Assembly (NCBI RefSeq): GCF_029428675.1
Contig: NZ_JAJNEL010000001.1
Span: 310,001-374,000, forward strand
Direction: 5' to 3'
Length of the DNA: 64,000 bases
Source of the DNA: Streptomyces sp. JH14
Lineage (GTDB): Bacteria; Actinomycetota; Actinomycetes; Streptomycetales; Streptomycetaceae
Shown: positions 42,070-51,242 of the stretch, piece after piece
Position numbering within the stretch: the first letter of the stretch is position 1
Layout: the number at the start of each line of letters is the position of its first letter
Program-made: the position numbers and the translations under genes
The notes under the pieces: model-generated
Database searches by the model: none
The model's input: only the letters and a program-made list of their open reading frames with translations
What the model was told of the DNA's origin: nothing

Positions 42070-42615
42070 ATGGCCACCGGACACACGGATCCACAGCGGC
42101 GCGAGCGCATCATCACCGCCACCCTCGACCACATCGCCGACGCAGGCGTCGCCGGGGTGTCCCACCGCAGGATCGCCACCCGCGCCGAGGTGCCCCTCGG
42201 CTCCATGACCTACCACTTCACCGGCATCGACGACCTGCTCCGTGAGGCCTTCACCCGCTTCGCCGACCACATCGTGGCCGTCTTCGAGCAACACCTCGGC
42301 CGCGCCGACAGCCCCGAACAGGCACGTGAGGCCGTCACCGAACTCATCCACACGCTCTCCGCAGGGCCCCGACGCGACCTGATCCTGACCCAGGAGCTGT
42401 ACACCCTCGCCGCCCGGCGCCCGGAATACCGGGAGTTGACGCAGGCATGGATGCGGCGCAGCCGGCACCTGCTGGAGCGGCACTTCGACCCGGACACGGC
42501 CCGCCAGCTCGACGCACTCATCGAGGGCCTCACCCTGCACCGAGCCCTGGATGACACGCCCCACAGCCGCGACCTGACCCGCCGGGCGGTCACCCGCATC
42601 ACCACCACCGCCTGA
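42070..42615 (+). CDS. TetR-family transcriptional regulator
   Basis: 181 aa. The HTH is GVAGVSHRRIATRAEVPLGSMTYHF (residues about 26-50), with TYHF at the recognition-helix end. The ligand domain (LREAFTRFADHIVAVFEQHL onward) is helical. Second gene of a two-gene operon with the acetyltransferase, whose promoter bears twin palindromes, indicating autoregulation. A strong terminator follows. Confidence 0.9.
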   Translation: MATGHTDPQRRERIITATLDHIADAGVAGVSHRRIATRAEVPLGSMTYHFTGIDDLLREAFTRFADHIVAVFEQHLGRADSPEQAREAVTELIHTLSAGPRRDLILTQELYTLAARRPEYRELTQAWMRRSRHLLERHFDPDTARQLDALIEGLTLHRALDDTPHSRDLTRRAVTRITTTA

Positions 42616-42632
42616 CAGCGGCCATGAAACGG

Positions 42633-42670
42633 CCTGTGGGGGCGCGGACCTGACACCGCGCCCCCACAGG
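42633..42670 (+). terminator. Strong terminator after TetR gene
   Basis: CCTGTGGGGGCGCGG (42633-42647) and CCGCGCCCCCACAGG (42656-42670) form a perfect 15-bp stem with an 8-nt loop. Confidence 0.88.
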
Positions 42671-42895
42671 CACGAGTCCGCACAGCCCAGCACTGCCTGG
42701 TGGCGCAGCAGTTGGCGAGCCGGGCCGAATTCCGCGCCGAGCCGCACCGAGGGGACAGCCCTTCACGCCATGCCTGCCCGCGACCAAAAAAATTGACCAT
42801 ATGTTCGAATTCTTTGCCACGCGTGAAACAAGATCAACGAATAGCGTGGCAAGCCGGACACCAGTCATCTCCCCCTACCAGGAGGAAGTCAGACC

Positions 42896-43684
42896 ATGGC
42901 CGTGAAACCTGAAGGCGCGCCCTGCTGGGCCGACGCGATGTTCCCCGACCTGGAGGCCGCGAAGGACTTCTACGGTGAACTGCTGGGCTGGACCTTCGGC
43001 GACTCGTCGGAGGAGTACGGCAACTACACGCAGGCGTACTCGGGCGACAAGAATGTCGCCGCCCTCTCCCCGCAGATGCCCGGCTGGGAAGGCCCGCCGG
43101 CCTGGAGCATCTACCTCGCTTCACCGGACGTCGACGCGACCGCCGGCAAGATCCGTGACAACGGCGGCGCGTTGATGATGGAGCCGATGTCCGTCGGCGA
43201 GTTCGGCAAGATGCTGCTGGCCAAGGACCCGAGCGGCGTCGTCTTCGGCGTCTGGCAGCCGGGCACGCACAAGGGCTTCGAGAAGGAGGGCGAGGCCGGC
43301 GCGTTCTGCTGGGCCGAGGTCACCACACGCGACGTGAAGAAGGCCGACGACTTCTTCCCCGCCGTCTTCGGCTACGGCGTGAAGACCATGCAGGACGAGG
43401 CCGTCGACTTCAAGCTCTACGACCTCGGCGACGACACCGTGCTCGGCCGGATGAAGATCACGGAGGACTGGCCGGCCGAGGTCCCGCCGTACATCAACGT
43501 CTACTTCGCCGTCGACAGTTGCGACGACGCGATCGCCACCGTCACCAAACACGGCGGCCAGGTGCACTTCGGCCCGCACGACAGCCCGTTCGGCCGCTTC
43601 GCTGCCGTCTCCGACCCGCAGGGCGCGACCTTCTCCGTGATCGACCTCAAGTCGACGAAGGGTGAGATGCCCAAGATCACCTGA
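42896..43684 (+). CDS. Two-domain VOC-family protein (CFP30B-like)
   Basis: 262 aa, tandem glyoxalase-type domains: domain 1 PCWADAMFPDLEAAKDFYGE with GVVFGVWQPGTHKGFE, domain 2 AFCWAEVTTRDVKKADDFFP with PQGATFSVIDLKS. AGGAGGAAG lies 8 nt before the ATG. Related actinobacterial proteins are annotated as hydroxylase/glyoxalase without a proven reaction. Upstream DNA from 42785 to 42850 is AT-rich (AAAAAAATTGACCATATG) and contains TTGACC, a likely -35 of a vegetative promoter. Confidence 0.88.
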   Translation: MAVKPEGAPCWADAMFPDLEAAKDFYGELLGWTFGDSSEEYGNYTQAYSGDKNVAALSPQMPGWEGPPAWSIYLASPDVDATAGKIRDNGGALMMEPMSVGEFGKMLLAKDPSGVVFGVWQPGTHKGFEKEGEAGAFCWAEVTTRDVKKADDFFPAVFGYGVKTMQDEAVDFKLYDLGDDTVLGRMKITEDWPAEVPPYINVYFAVDSCDDAIATVTKHGGQVHFGPHDSPFGRFAAVSDPQGATFSVIDLKSTKGEMPKIT

Positions 43685-43861
43685 GTCACAAAGAACCGAT
43701 ACCCGACCGGGTCCGCGGACGCTCGTCGGCCGCGGACCCGAGGGGCACCACCCGCGCCGAGGAGCAACCGGCCGGAGAACGCGGACCATGCCCACCGAAA
43801 GCTGCGGTCCAGGAAAGACGTCGCGCACCGGCTGCAGGCTCAGGAACCGCCGGCCACCGGC

Positions 43862-44539
43862 TCAGGGCAGTCGCCAGTCCACCGGCTGGGCGCCCTGGCG
43901 GACCAGAAGGTCATTGGCCCGGCTGAACGGACGGGAACCGAAGAACCCGCGGTCCGCCGACATCGGCGAGGGATGGGCGGACTCGATCGCCGGGTAGTCC
44001 TCGAGGAAGGGGCGCAGATTACGGGCGTCACGCCCCCACAGGATCGACACCAGAGGCTTGCCGCGCGCGGCCAGCGCACGGATCGCCTGCTCGGTCACTT
44101 CCTCCCAGCCCTTGCCACGGTGAGCCCCGGGCTTGCGCGGTGCCGTCGTCAGCGCTCTGTTGAGCAGCAGCACACCCTGCCGCGTCCAGGGCGTCAGATC
44201 GCCGTTGGACGGGCGGGGCAGTCCCAGGTCCGTGTGCAGCTCCCGGAAAATGTTCTCCAGGCTGCCCGGCAACTGACGCACGTCGGGAGCGACCGCGAAG
44301 CTGAGCCCGATGGCCATTCCGGGGGTCGGGTAAGGGTCCTGACCCACGATCAGAACCCGCACCTCGTCGAAGGGCTGCTGGAAGGCGCGCAACACGTGTG
44401 CGCCGGCCGGTAGATAGGTGCGCCCGGCCGCGATCTCGGCACGCAGAAAATCCCCCATCGCAGCGATACGACCGGCCACGGGGCTCAGCGCATCAGCCCA
44501 CCCGGGCTCAACAAGTTCGTTCAGAGGTCGTGCTGCCAC
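43862..44539 (-). CDS. ung: Uracil-DNA glycosylase
   Basis: 225 aa, family 1 UDG, removing uracil from DNA. The water-activating motif is GQDPYP (66-71, catalytic Asp68), with LLLNRALTT (124-132) and the minor-groove loop [12 protein letters not shown] (189-200) with the catalytic His. Complete length. Streptomyces usually carry two ung paralogues; this one reads GQDPYPTPG where E. coli has GQDPYHGPG. Monocistronic, leftward. Confidence 0.94.
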   Translation of the reverse strand: MAARPLNELVEPGWADALSPVAGRIAAMGDFLRAEIAAGRTYLPAGAHVLRAFQQPFDEVRVLIVGQDPYPTPGMAIGLSFAVAPDVRQLPGSLENIFRELHTDLGLPRPSNGDLTPWTRQGVLLLNRALTTAPRKPGAHRGKGWEEVTEQAIRALAARGKPLVSILWGRDARNLRPFLEDYPAIESAHPSPMSADRGFFGSRPFSRANDLLVRQGAQPVDWRLP

Positions 44540-44724
44540 GAAACATCACCCTACAGTCGTACACGGCGCACGCCCAGACCGGCCTGTGCAGTTCGGGCTC
44601 GCCGGCGGGCCCCGCACTCCCCCTGCCTCCGCAGCATTTCCGCTGCGTGCCGTTCGCGACGGGATGCGCCGTCCCACCGGCCCCCCTGCCCCACTTACCC
44701 GGCGGTCAGGATAGGCTGCCGCCG

Positions 44725-44898
44725 TCATTCTTCTTCTTCCTGGAGACGGTCCATGAGGTCGCGTAGGCACTCGCCGGAAAGCAGCGGTGCTCCTTGCGCC
44801 CAGTGATCAAGCCACTCGACTGCCGTACCGCCCGCGAGTTCTCCGGGGTGCGGCCGGCCGGCCGCACCGAGGAACCGATGGAGCGCCGTGGAGCGCAT
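44725..44898 (-). CDS. Possible small acidic-tailed protein
   Basis: 57 codons from the ATG at 44898: MRSTALHRFLGAAGRPHPGE, then a WLDHWAQGAPLLSGECLRDL segment, ending in a run of glutamates. The sequence is balanced in composition and more protein-like than the surrounding frames. No family known. Its start lies only 20 bp from the divergent kinase start, which weakens the case unless both are leaderless. Confidence 0.4.
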   Translation of the reverse strand: MRSTALHRFLGAAGRPHPGELAGGTAVEWLDHWAQGAPLLSGECLRDLMDRLQEEEE

Positions 44899-44918
44899 CC
44901 GGCCGACCGGCGGCTGCC

Positions 44919-45926
44919 GTGACCGTCGGCGCGGGACAGTACGTCCTCGGGGTGGACTCGGGTGGTTCCGGGCTGCGGGTGGCGCTCGGCGCGATCGGAG
45001 CCCCGAAGCCGGTGGCCACGGCGGTCTGCGCCGAGCCGGTGCGTACCGGACCGGGCGGGATCGACGCCGGACACCTGCTGGAGCAACTTCTGCCCGCCGT
45101 CCGGGAGTTGCGGGAGCAGGCCGGTGAGCAGGAGCGGTCCGCCGATGGTGCACCCCTCGCCGCCGTAGCGATCGGCGCCGCCGGTATGGGAACGCTGGGG
45201 AATCAGCTGCGCGCCGAACTTCCGGCCGCCCTGCAGAGCACGCTCGGGGTCCGGCTCCTCGCGCTGGCCGCCGACGCGGTGACGGCGTACGCCGGAGCGG
45301 TCGGACAGCGGCCGGGGGCGGTCGTGGCGGGTGGCACCGGCATGATCGCGCTGGGCACGGATCTGACGAGCTGGCGCCGGGCCGACGGCTGGGGTCATCT
45401 GCTGGGCGACAACGGCGGCGGTGCCTGGATCGGCCGGGCCGGTCTCGACGCGGCGATGCGCGCACACGACGGGCGGCGCGGTGGATCGGCCGCGCTGCTG
45501 GCCCGGCTGGAAGCGGTGTTCGGTCCGGCGTCCGACCTGCCCGGTCTGCTCTATCCGCGGACCGACCGGCCTGCGCTGCTCGCCTCGTTCGCCCCCGAGG
45601 TCGCCGCCTGCGCCGGCGGCGATCCGGTCGCCGCGGGCATCCTGCGGGACGCCGCCGGACATATCGCGGAGGCGGCTGCGGCGGTGTGCCCGGAGCGCGG
45701 CCCGGATGGGGAACCGTGCGAAGTGGCCCTGACGGGTGGCTTGTTCCGGATGGGCGACCCGCTCCTCGTACCGCTGCGCGAAGAGCTCGCGCAACAGCTG
45801 CCGCAGGCACGGGCGGTCGCCGGATCGGGTGATCCACTGACCGGCGCGTTGCGCATCGCCGAGGCACTGGCCACCGGTGACCTTCGGCTGCCGACGCATC
45901 CGACGTTGCTGTACGTGCCCGCCTGA
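44919..45926 (+). CDS. BadF/BadG/NagK-type sugar kinase (ASKHA fold)
   Basis: 335 aa, GTG start at 44919. Phosphate-1 motif YVLGVDSGGSGLRVAL (residues 8-23), phosphate-2 region GAVVAGGTGMIALG, then WGHLLGDNGGGAWIG and VALTGGLFRMG of the adenosine motif. These match N-acetylglucosamine kinases of the BadF/BcrA ATPase family. It would phosphorylate an amino sugar such as GlcNAc in the cytosol. The ribosome site is weak. Monocistronic, 143 bp before the next gene. Confidence 0.85.
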   Translation: MTVGAGQYVLGVDSGGSGLRVALGAIGAPKPVATAVCAEPVRTGPGGIDAGHLLEQLLPAVRELREQAGEQERSADGAPLAAVAIGAAGMGTLGNQLRAELPAALQSTLGVRLLALAADAVTAYAGAVGQRPGAVVAGGTGMIALGTDLTSWRRADGWGHLLGDNGGGAWIGRAGLDAAMRAHDGRRGGSAALLARLEAVFGPASDLPGLLYPRTDRPALLASFAPEVAACAGGDPVAAGILRDAAGHIAEAAAAVCPERGPDGEPCEVALTGGLFRMGDPLLVPLREELAQQLPQARAVAGSGDPLTGALRIAEALATGDLRLPTHPTLLYVPA

Positions 45927-46069
45927 GAGCCCGGGAGGGTGCGGCGGCGAGGACCGACAGAGCAGGGCAGTTGGCCGGAAAGTCATTGATCGGATAAAAG
46001 CGGACAGATAACGCCCGACTGGGCCCTCCCTGAACAGGGAGGTACCCAAAACCAGTAGCATGCGGCGCC

Positions 46070-46993
46070 ATGAGCACCCCCACTGGGCCCGCTTCCGGCC
46101 TGCCTGTACGAATGCCGCGACCTCGCCAGTCCGGACGGCACCGCCGCCCGGAGCCCGTGGTCGCGCCTGAGGGCGCTGCCGCGCTCGTTCTCGCCGTTCC
46201 CGGTACCCCTTCGCCGGCCACCCGCAGCCTGGCCGAAGAAGTGATCAGCATTGCCCGTTCCGAGCTGCCCGGTCTCAATGCCCGGATCGGTTACCTCGAC
46301 GGCGACGACGCCGAGTACCCCACGCTCGTCTCCGTTCTCGCGGACAGCGCCGCAGAGCGCATCGCGCGCTTCGAGCAGGCGAAGGCCGCGGGCCGTGAGG
46401 TCCCCGAGCCCGAGGGTCCGGCGGCGGTCGTGGTGCCGCTGCTCGCAGGACCGGACAGCGCCCTGATCCGGCAGATACGCCAGGCCGTCATGGACAGCCG
46501 CGCGCAGGTCGAGCTGACCGATGTGCTCGGCCCGCACCCGCTGCTCGCCGAGGCGCTGCACGTGCGCCTCTCCGAGGCCGGTCTGGCCCGCGCCGACCGC
46601 GCCAGGCTGTTCACCGTGGCCACGGCCGCCGACGGCATCGTGCTGGCCACAGTGGGCGGCGAGGAGGCCGTGCAGGCCGCCGGGATCACCGGCATGCTGC
46701 TGGCGGCCCGGCTCGCCGTCCCGGTGATGGCCGCCGCCCTGGATGTCGAGGGCTCCGTCGCGTCGATCGCCGAGCAGCTCACGGGCTCCGGTTCGGTGCA
46801 GCTGGCCCTGGCGCCGTACCTGGTGGGTCCCGAGGTCGCAGAGGGCCTGCTGGACGCCGCCGCGAAGGAAGCCGGCTGCGCGACGGCCGAGCCGCTCGGC
46901 GCGTACCCGGCGATCGGCAAGCTCGTGCTGTCGATGTACATGACGTCGCTCGGCATCGCCCCTGCGGCGCAGCAGGGGGCCCAGGCCCTCTGA
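46070..46993 (+). CDS. Sirohydrochlorin chelatase-like (CbiX family) protein without catalytic histidines
   Basis: 307 aa. Two CbiX-like half domains: AALVLAVPGTPSPATRSLAE (replacing the usual A-H-G-S-R) and AAVVVPLLAGPDSALIRQI (replacing the V-P-L-x-L-x-x-G-x-H), so both metal-inserting His are absent. The rest follows the fold (VELTDVLGPHPLLAEAL; VPVMAAALDVEGSVASIAEQL; QLALAPYLVGPEVAEGLLD). No Shine-Dalgarno; a TAGCAT -10-like hexamer 9 bp upstream of the ATG suggests a leaderless mRNA. Likely a non-catalytic paralogue. Confidence 0.8.
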   Translation: MSTPTGPASGLPVRMPRPRQSGRHRRPEPVVAPEGAAALVLAVPGTPSPATRSLAEEVISIARSELPGLNARIGYLDGDDAEYPTLVSVLADSAAERIARFEQAKAAGREVPEPEGPAAVVVPLLAGPDSALIRQIRQAVMDSRAQVELTDVLGPHPLLAEALHVRLSEAGLARADRARLFTVATAADGIVLATVGGEEAVQAAGITGMLLAARLAVPVMAAALDVEGSVASIAEQLTGSGSVQLALAPYLVGPEVAEGLLDAAAKEAGCATAEPLGAYPAIGKLVLSMYMTSLGIAPAAQQGAQAL

Positions 46994-47010
46994 CCCGGCC
47001 GGAACAGAAC

Positions 47011-47053
47011 AGCGGGGCCCGTACCGGAGGATTCGACCGGTACGGGCCCCGCT
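47011..47053. terminator. Bidirectional terminator between CbiX-like and lactonase genes
   Basis: AGCGGGGCCCGTACCGG (47011-47027) and CCGGTACGGGCCCCGCT (47037-47053) form a perfect 17-bp stem with a 9-nt loop, between convergent genes. Confidence 0.9.
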
Positions 47054-47127
47054 GTGTGCGGTCCGACATGAGCTGCGCGCCGTGATGGCGTGCCGTGCTT
47101 CGGGTGGTACTCCGGGTGGCGGGTCCG

Positions 47128-48183
47128 TCAGCCGAAGACCACGCAGGAAGCCGCCGGTGCGGTCAGCGAGCCCGCGTGGTGCGGGACGCCGGTCGCCGCG
47201 TCCACGGCGAACCAGCTGACGTTCCCGGACCGTTCGTTGGCCGCGTACAGCCACTGGCCGGTCGGGTCGAGCGCCAGGTCGCGCGGCCAGTGGCCACCGC
47301 AGCCCACGGTCGCGACCAGGGACGCCTTCTCGCCGGTCTCGTCGAGGGCCAGCACGGCGATGCTGTCGTGCCCCCGGTTGGCGGCCCACAGGAACCGTCC
47401 GTCGTGCGAGACGACCACTTCGGACGGGTAGACGACCGCCTCCGCGTCGTCGACCACGTCGTCGGGTATCACCGCGCTCTCGCCGAGCGGTTCGAGGACT
47501 CCGGCGGCCGCGTCCCAGCGGCAGACGGTGACGGTCGGTTCGAGCTCGTTCAGGACGTAGGCGTGGCCGCCCGCGGGATGGAAGGCCAGGTGGCGCGGAC
47601 CGGTGCCCGGCCGCAGCGCGGTCTCGCCATGGAGCCGCAGCGTCCCGGCGGCCGGGTCGAGGGCGCAGACCCGCACGGAGTCGGTGCCCAGGTCCACGCT
47701 CAGTACCCAGTTCCCCGACGGGTCGGGCAGCACCTGGTGGGCGTGCGGCGTGCGCTGGCGGTCCGTGTGCGGCCCGTTGCCCTCGTGCTGGAGTACGGAT
47801 GCGGCGGCGCCCAGCGTTCCGTCGCCCCTCACGGGGAGGGCGGTGACGCTGCCGGAGCCGTAGTTGGCGGTGATCAGATGACCATCGGCGAGGGCCAGAT
47901 GTGTGGGGCCGTTGCCGCCCACCGGCCGCATCTCGCCGAGAGGCTGCGGCACATCGCCGGTGATGTCCAGCGCGGCGACCGCGCCGGTCTCCGTCTCACT
48001 GACCGCGTAGAGGACGGTGGAACCGGGGCCCGGAGCGAGGTACGAGGGATCGGGGACGGCGTCCGTGGCGCCGAGGACGGTGAGTCCCCCCGTCTCCCGG
48101 TCCACGGTGGCGACAGTGACCCCGTGCCCTCCCGCCGACGTGAACGATCCGATGAATGCCCGTCCGGCACCGTTCCTGCTCAC
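47128..48183 (-). CDS. Lactonase family protein (7-bladed propeller, Pgl-like)
   Basis: 351 aa, GTG start with AGAGGGG about 8 nt upstream. A beta-propeller of the 6-phosphogluconolactonase (YbhE) type: AFIGSFTSAGGHGVTV at the start, NGPTHLALADGHLITANYGSGSV, GPRHLAFHPAGGHAYVLNEL and WPRDLALDPTGQWLYAANE mark successive blades. It likely hydrolyses a sugar lactone in the cytosol, although family members are functionally diverse. Monocistronic. Confidence 0.88.
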   Translation of the reverse strand: MSRNGAGRAFIGSFTSAGGHGVTVATVDRETGGLTVLGATDAVPDPSYLAPGPGSTVLYAVSETETGAVAALDITGDVPQPLGEMRPVGGNGPTHLALADGHLITANYGSGSVTALPVRGDGTLGAAASVLQHEGNGPHTDRQRTPHAHQVLPDPSGNWVLSVDLGTDSVRVCALDPAAGTLRLHGETALRPGTGPRHLAFHPAGGHAYVLNELEPTVTVCRWDAAAGVLEPLGESAVIPDDVVDDAEAVVYPSEVVVSHDGRFLWAANRGHDSIAVLALDETGEKASLVATVGCGGHWPRDLALDPTGQWLYAANERSGNVSWFAVDAATGVPHHAGSLTAPAASCVVFG

Positions 48184-48504
48184 CGCTTCTGCCCCTCTCC
48201 GCCGACGGATCGCGGCGACGGTCGGGGCCGCCGCAATCTTCCGGGGCGACGGTAGCAGTGCACCCCCTCCGGTCTAGACCAGGGCTGTGAGACCGTCGAC
48301 CGCCGCTGCGGCGCCGCAGGTCAGGCAGTGACCAGCGGGGCGCGCGGCGAGGTGTGCAGGGGGCGGCGAGTTCCGTGAGGGGCCGCTCCAGGACCTGCAG
48401 ATGGGTGAGTGCGACTTCGGCGCCGGGGTGGTGGTGCGGCGCGGGCGCGGCAAGCAGTTCCCAGCGGTCCTGGCCGCGCCGCGCCAGAGCCAGCACCACG
48501 CACA
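48184..48504 (-). pseudogene. FUSC-protein C-terminal fragment (about 48338-48470)
   Basis: The minus strand reads GAEVALTHLQVLERPLTELA, matching GADPVLAHLHALERALLELA of the intact FUSC gene at 49278-50828; the DNA of the two regions aligns over about 110 bp. The upstream part of this second copy is missing where the integrase remnant begins. Outside the fragment nothing else is recognisable in this stretch. Confidence 0.5.
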
Positions 48505-49059
48505 CGACGAAGACCTGCGCCTTGTCATGGAGATGATGACGGGCTGCGGTCTACGGAATGGCGAGGCGCACGCCACGAACGTCAACGGGCTCGTCTCACA
48601 GGACGTTTACCGGATCAACGACCAGGTCCATGGGCGCCAACGTGTACCGACGCCACTCAAACACCGGAACTGGGGCGAGTTCCGCGAGACGCCGATGCCC
48701 GCGAAGACACGCGCGTACTTGATGCAATACACGTAAACACACCCTGCGGATTCGCAGGGGTACCTACTGACCAATGGCGGTCGTGGGGGGCTGGTGTCGG
48801 CGGCAGCCCGTACTGCAGCGGAAATGCGTTCCGCCGCAAATGGCAAAAAGTTTTGCGCGCCACTGGCATAACTGCGGGCTACACCATGTACAGCCTGCGC
48901 CACTTCTTCGCTTCCAATTGCCTGGCCATCGGTATTCCGATCACGGATGTTGCGGAGTGGATGGGCCACAAGTCCATCGAGGTGACGTATCGCAGCTACC
49001 GCCACCTCATGCCGTCCTCCATCGGCAGGGCCGCGAAGCTGCTGGACACGGGTATCTGA
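48505..49059 (+). pseudogene. Tyrosine integrase remnant with frameshift
   Basis: Two frames together give the C-terminal catalytic half of a phage/ICE integrase. Frame 1 (to 48736): MEMMTGCGLRNGEA carries the first Arg, then PLKHRNWGEFRETPMP. Frame 2 (from 48734): SGNAFRRKWQKVLRATGITA, YSLRHFFASNCLAIGIPITD, GHKSIEVTYRSYRHLMP with the terminal Tyr region. The N-terminal domains are gone, the frames are shifted, and the H-x-L-R histidine is Tyr. Dead remnant of an integrated element. Confidence 0.78.
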
Positions 49060-49277
49060 TCTACGCGCTGCACTGCGGCGCAGGAGCTGGGTGGCGAAGA
49101 GTGCGCGTGCGACAACGTCGTGTACGGCGCGGTCGAAGTCCTCAGGCACGGCGAAGCAGAACAGTCTCCGTACCGCGCAAGCGATCGGTCATCATGCTCA
49201 TCCTGACCCGGATGTCGGAGGCCGAGGAGGGGCGCTGGGTCGGGGTGATGCTCGACAACCTCATCGCGCGCGCAGGC
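49060..49277. other. Gap between integrase remnant and FUSC gene
   Basis: 218 bp. On the minus strand MPEDFDRAVHDVVARALFAT starts a short protein-like stretch near 49149 that soon runs into the integrase remnant. It may be another broken gene; unassigned. Confidence 0.3.
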
Positions 49278-50828
49278 TCAGGCGCCGACCGGAATCTGGC
49301 TGGCCCTCCGCAGGGGCACGGCAAGTTCGAGCAGGGCCCGCTCCAGCGCATGGAGGTGGGCGAGCACTGGGTCGGCGCCCCTCGGCTCCGTGGCCGTCGC
49401 GTTGCCGAGTCGGAGGGGCCGCCCGACGGTCGGCGCGTCAGTGAGGGCCTCGACGGCGGCCTCCACCCGCCAGCAGGCTGCGGCGAGCCGGATGTCGTGC
49501 GAGGCCTCCGGGTCGGCGGCAACGGAGGCCAGGCCGCGCACCTCGCGTGCGCAGTCATCGAGCAGCGCGAGCACATGCCGCGCCCGTCGCTTGCGCGCCT
49601 TCATCGGGTTGAGCGGATGCACCAGCGGCGCAAGCGACAAGCGCACCCGGCCGAGGATCGCCTCCAGTTCGACAACGCGCTGGGCTGGGGCAGCGTCCTC
49701 GTTCCCGGCTAGCCGGGCAGCGGCCTCCGCCGTGCACGTCTGCACGCACCGCAGTGCCCGCTCCACCCACGCCTCGGTCACGGAGTGCGTGGTTACCGGT
49801 AGCACGAACAGCACCGCCAATACTGCGCCGAACGCCCCGGCCGCCGTCTCAGCCACCCGCAGTATGAGCAGACCAGCGTCTAGCACGCCGAGCAGCCCGT
49901 ACAGCATGCTCGCCATCACGGTCACGGCCAGCATCATCCAGGTATAGGAGACAGCGGCGGTATAGAAGATCCCGAACACGCTCATCGCCACGACCACGGC
50001 GGCCACGACCGGCTCATGGTGCAGCGGCACAGCCACGGCGAAGCCCAGCCCGATCCCGAGCACCGTCCCCAAGAATCGCCTGAACCCGCGCACGACGGTC
50101 TCACCTCGCGAGGTTGTGGCCACGAACACCCACCAGGTGGCGCCGACCGCCCAGTACCAACGCTGATCGGAGAGCACCTGCCCCAGCGCGAGCGCGAACC
50201 CCGCCCCAAACGTGGGTTGCACGGCCTGCCGCGTCGTGATCCGCCCAAGCCCCGCCGCCCCGGTAGTGAGGGCGACCGCTACGGGTGCCGCGAGCCGCCG
50301 CTCGTAGCACCACACCGCGAACCGCACCACCGACGACGCAATGAGCGACAGCAGCACGGCCACGTACAGCTCGGGCAGCTGGCCGGGCACGGTGTGCAGG
50401 AACTGGGCAGAGAAATAGGCCATAAAGCCGAACACGCCCAGTGAGTGCCCGCGAGGCCCCCACCGCCGCGCGTACACCCCCGCCCCCACGACGGCGAGGA
50501 ACGCCAGGTCGCGCGCGACGGGCACATCGTGCAGCGCGGCGGCGAGCGTGAGCACCGGGAGACCGACGGCCGGGAGCAACGCGGTCGTAATCGCCTGCCC
50601 GCGCACCGTCGGGTCGGTCACCGTGAACAGCGCGAGCAGCGCGGCCAGGCCACCAGCAATGGCCGCCGTCAGCGAGTACCCGGCCGCCCCGCACAGCGCG
50701 ACGGCGAGCCCAATGCCGAGCACAGCCCGGGATGCGAACCGCAGCCGCATCTGCCCCGGATCGTGTGCGACGAACGCGCTCTTCAGCAAGTTACCCCGCC
50801 CCTTTCGCGCATAGACCAGCGCAGACAT
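49278..50828 (-). CDS. FUSC family (aromatic-acid-exporter-like) membrane protein
   Basis: 516 aa with about ten hydrophobic segments arranged as two FUSC/ArAE-type halves: ASRAVLGIGLAVALCGAAGY and SLTAAIAGGLAALLALFTV early, and GTVLGIGLGFAVAVPLHHEP in the middle; WYWAVGATWWVFVATTSRGE is the family's conserved segment. The cytosolic C-terminal third is helical. Such proteins export aromatic acids or related compounds; the substrate here is unknown. It lies between the integrase remnant and an excisionase-like gene, so it was probably cargo of an integrated element or was captured by it. No clear ribosome site. Confidence 0.82.
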   Translation of the reverse strand: MSALVYARKGRGNLLKSAFVAHDPGQMRLRFASRAVLGIGLAVALCGAAGYSLTAAIAGGLAALLALFTVTDPTVRGQAITTALLPAVGLPVLTLAAALHDVPVARDLAFLAVVGAGVYARRWGPRGHSLGVFGFMAYFSAQFLHTVPGQLPELYVAVLLSLIASSVVRFAVWCYERRLAAPVAVALTTGAAGLGRITTRQAVQPTFGAGFALALGQVLSDQRWYWAVGATWWVFVATTSRGETVVRGFRRFLGTVLGIGLGFAVAVPLHHEPVVAAVVVAMSVFGIFYTAAVSYTWMMLAVTVMASMLYGLLGVLDAGLLILRVAETAAGAFGAVLAVLFVLPVTTHSVTEAWVERALRCVQTCTAEAAARLAGNEDAAPAQRVVELEAILGRVRLSLAPLVHPLNPMKARKRRARHVLALLDDCAREVRGLASVAADPEASHDIRLAAACWRVEAAVEALTDAPTVGRPLRLGNATATEPRGADPVLAHLHALERALLELAVPLRRASQIPVGA

Positions 50829-51044
50829 GAGAAAGGCGCCGCAGAGATCCCGAGGGGACCCGCAGCGCCATTGACAGACCCATCACAGCATCTAGGGGAC
50901 TGATGGTTCAACTGAGGATCAATCCTTTGGACCAATGGCCCAGGATCACTTCACCTTGCCCGGCCGCAGCAGAGCCAACGGACCAACCCCTCACGCGAAG
51001 CCAACGCACGAACGGCAGCCACCGCCTCAGAACCTCCCCCCTGA

Positions 51045-51242
51045 TCACTGCAGCTTCTGCTGCCGAACCCAGGCCATTACCTCGGAAACCTTGAACTGGA
51101 TCTTGGCGTTGCGGCCACGCCCAAACTTGTACGGAACGAGCCCGAGGGCGTCGCGGTACACCGCGGAGATCGACATGTTCAAGTACTCCGCCGTCGTCTT
51201 GGCGTCCATAAATTCCGCAGGCATAGCCACCCAATCTGCCAT
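51045..51242 (-). CDS. Excisionase-like helix-turn-helix protein
   Basis: 65 aa from the ATG at 51242 (alternative ATG at 51224). DAKTTAEYLNMSISAVYRDA is a MerR/Xis-type winged HTH, followed by the wing LVPYKFGRGRNAKIQFKVSE and EVMAWVRQQ. Such small DNA benders direct excision of integrative elements. The matching integrase at 48.5-49.1 kb is broken, so the element can no longer mobilise by itself. It could also be a stand-alone DNA-binding protein. Confidence 0.65.
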   Translation of the reverse strand: MADWVAMPAEFMDAKTTAEYLNMSISAVYRDALGLVPYKFGRGRNAKIQFKVSEVMAWVRQQKLQ

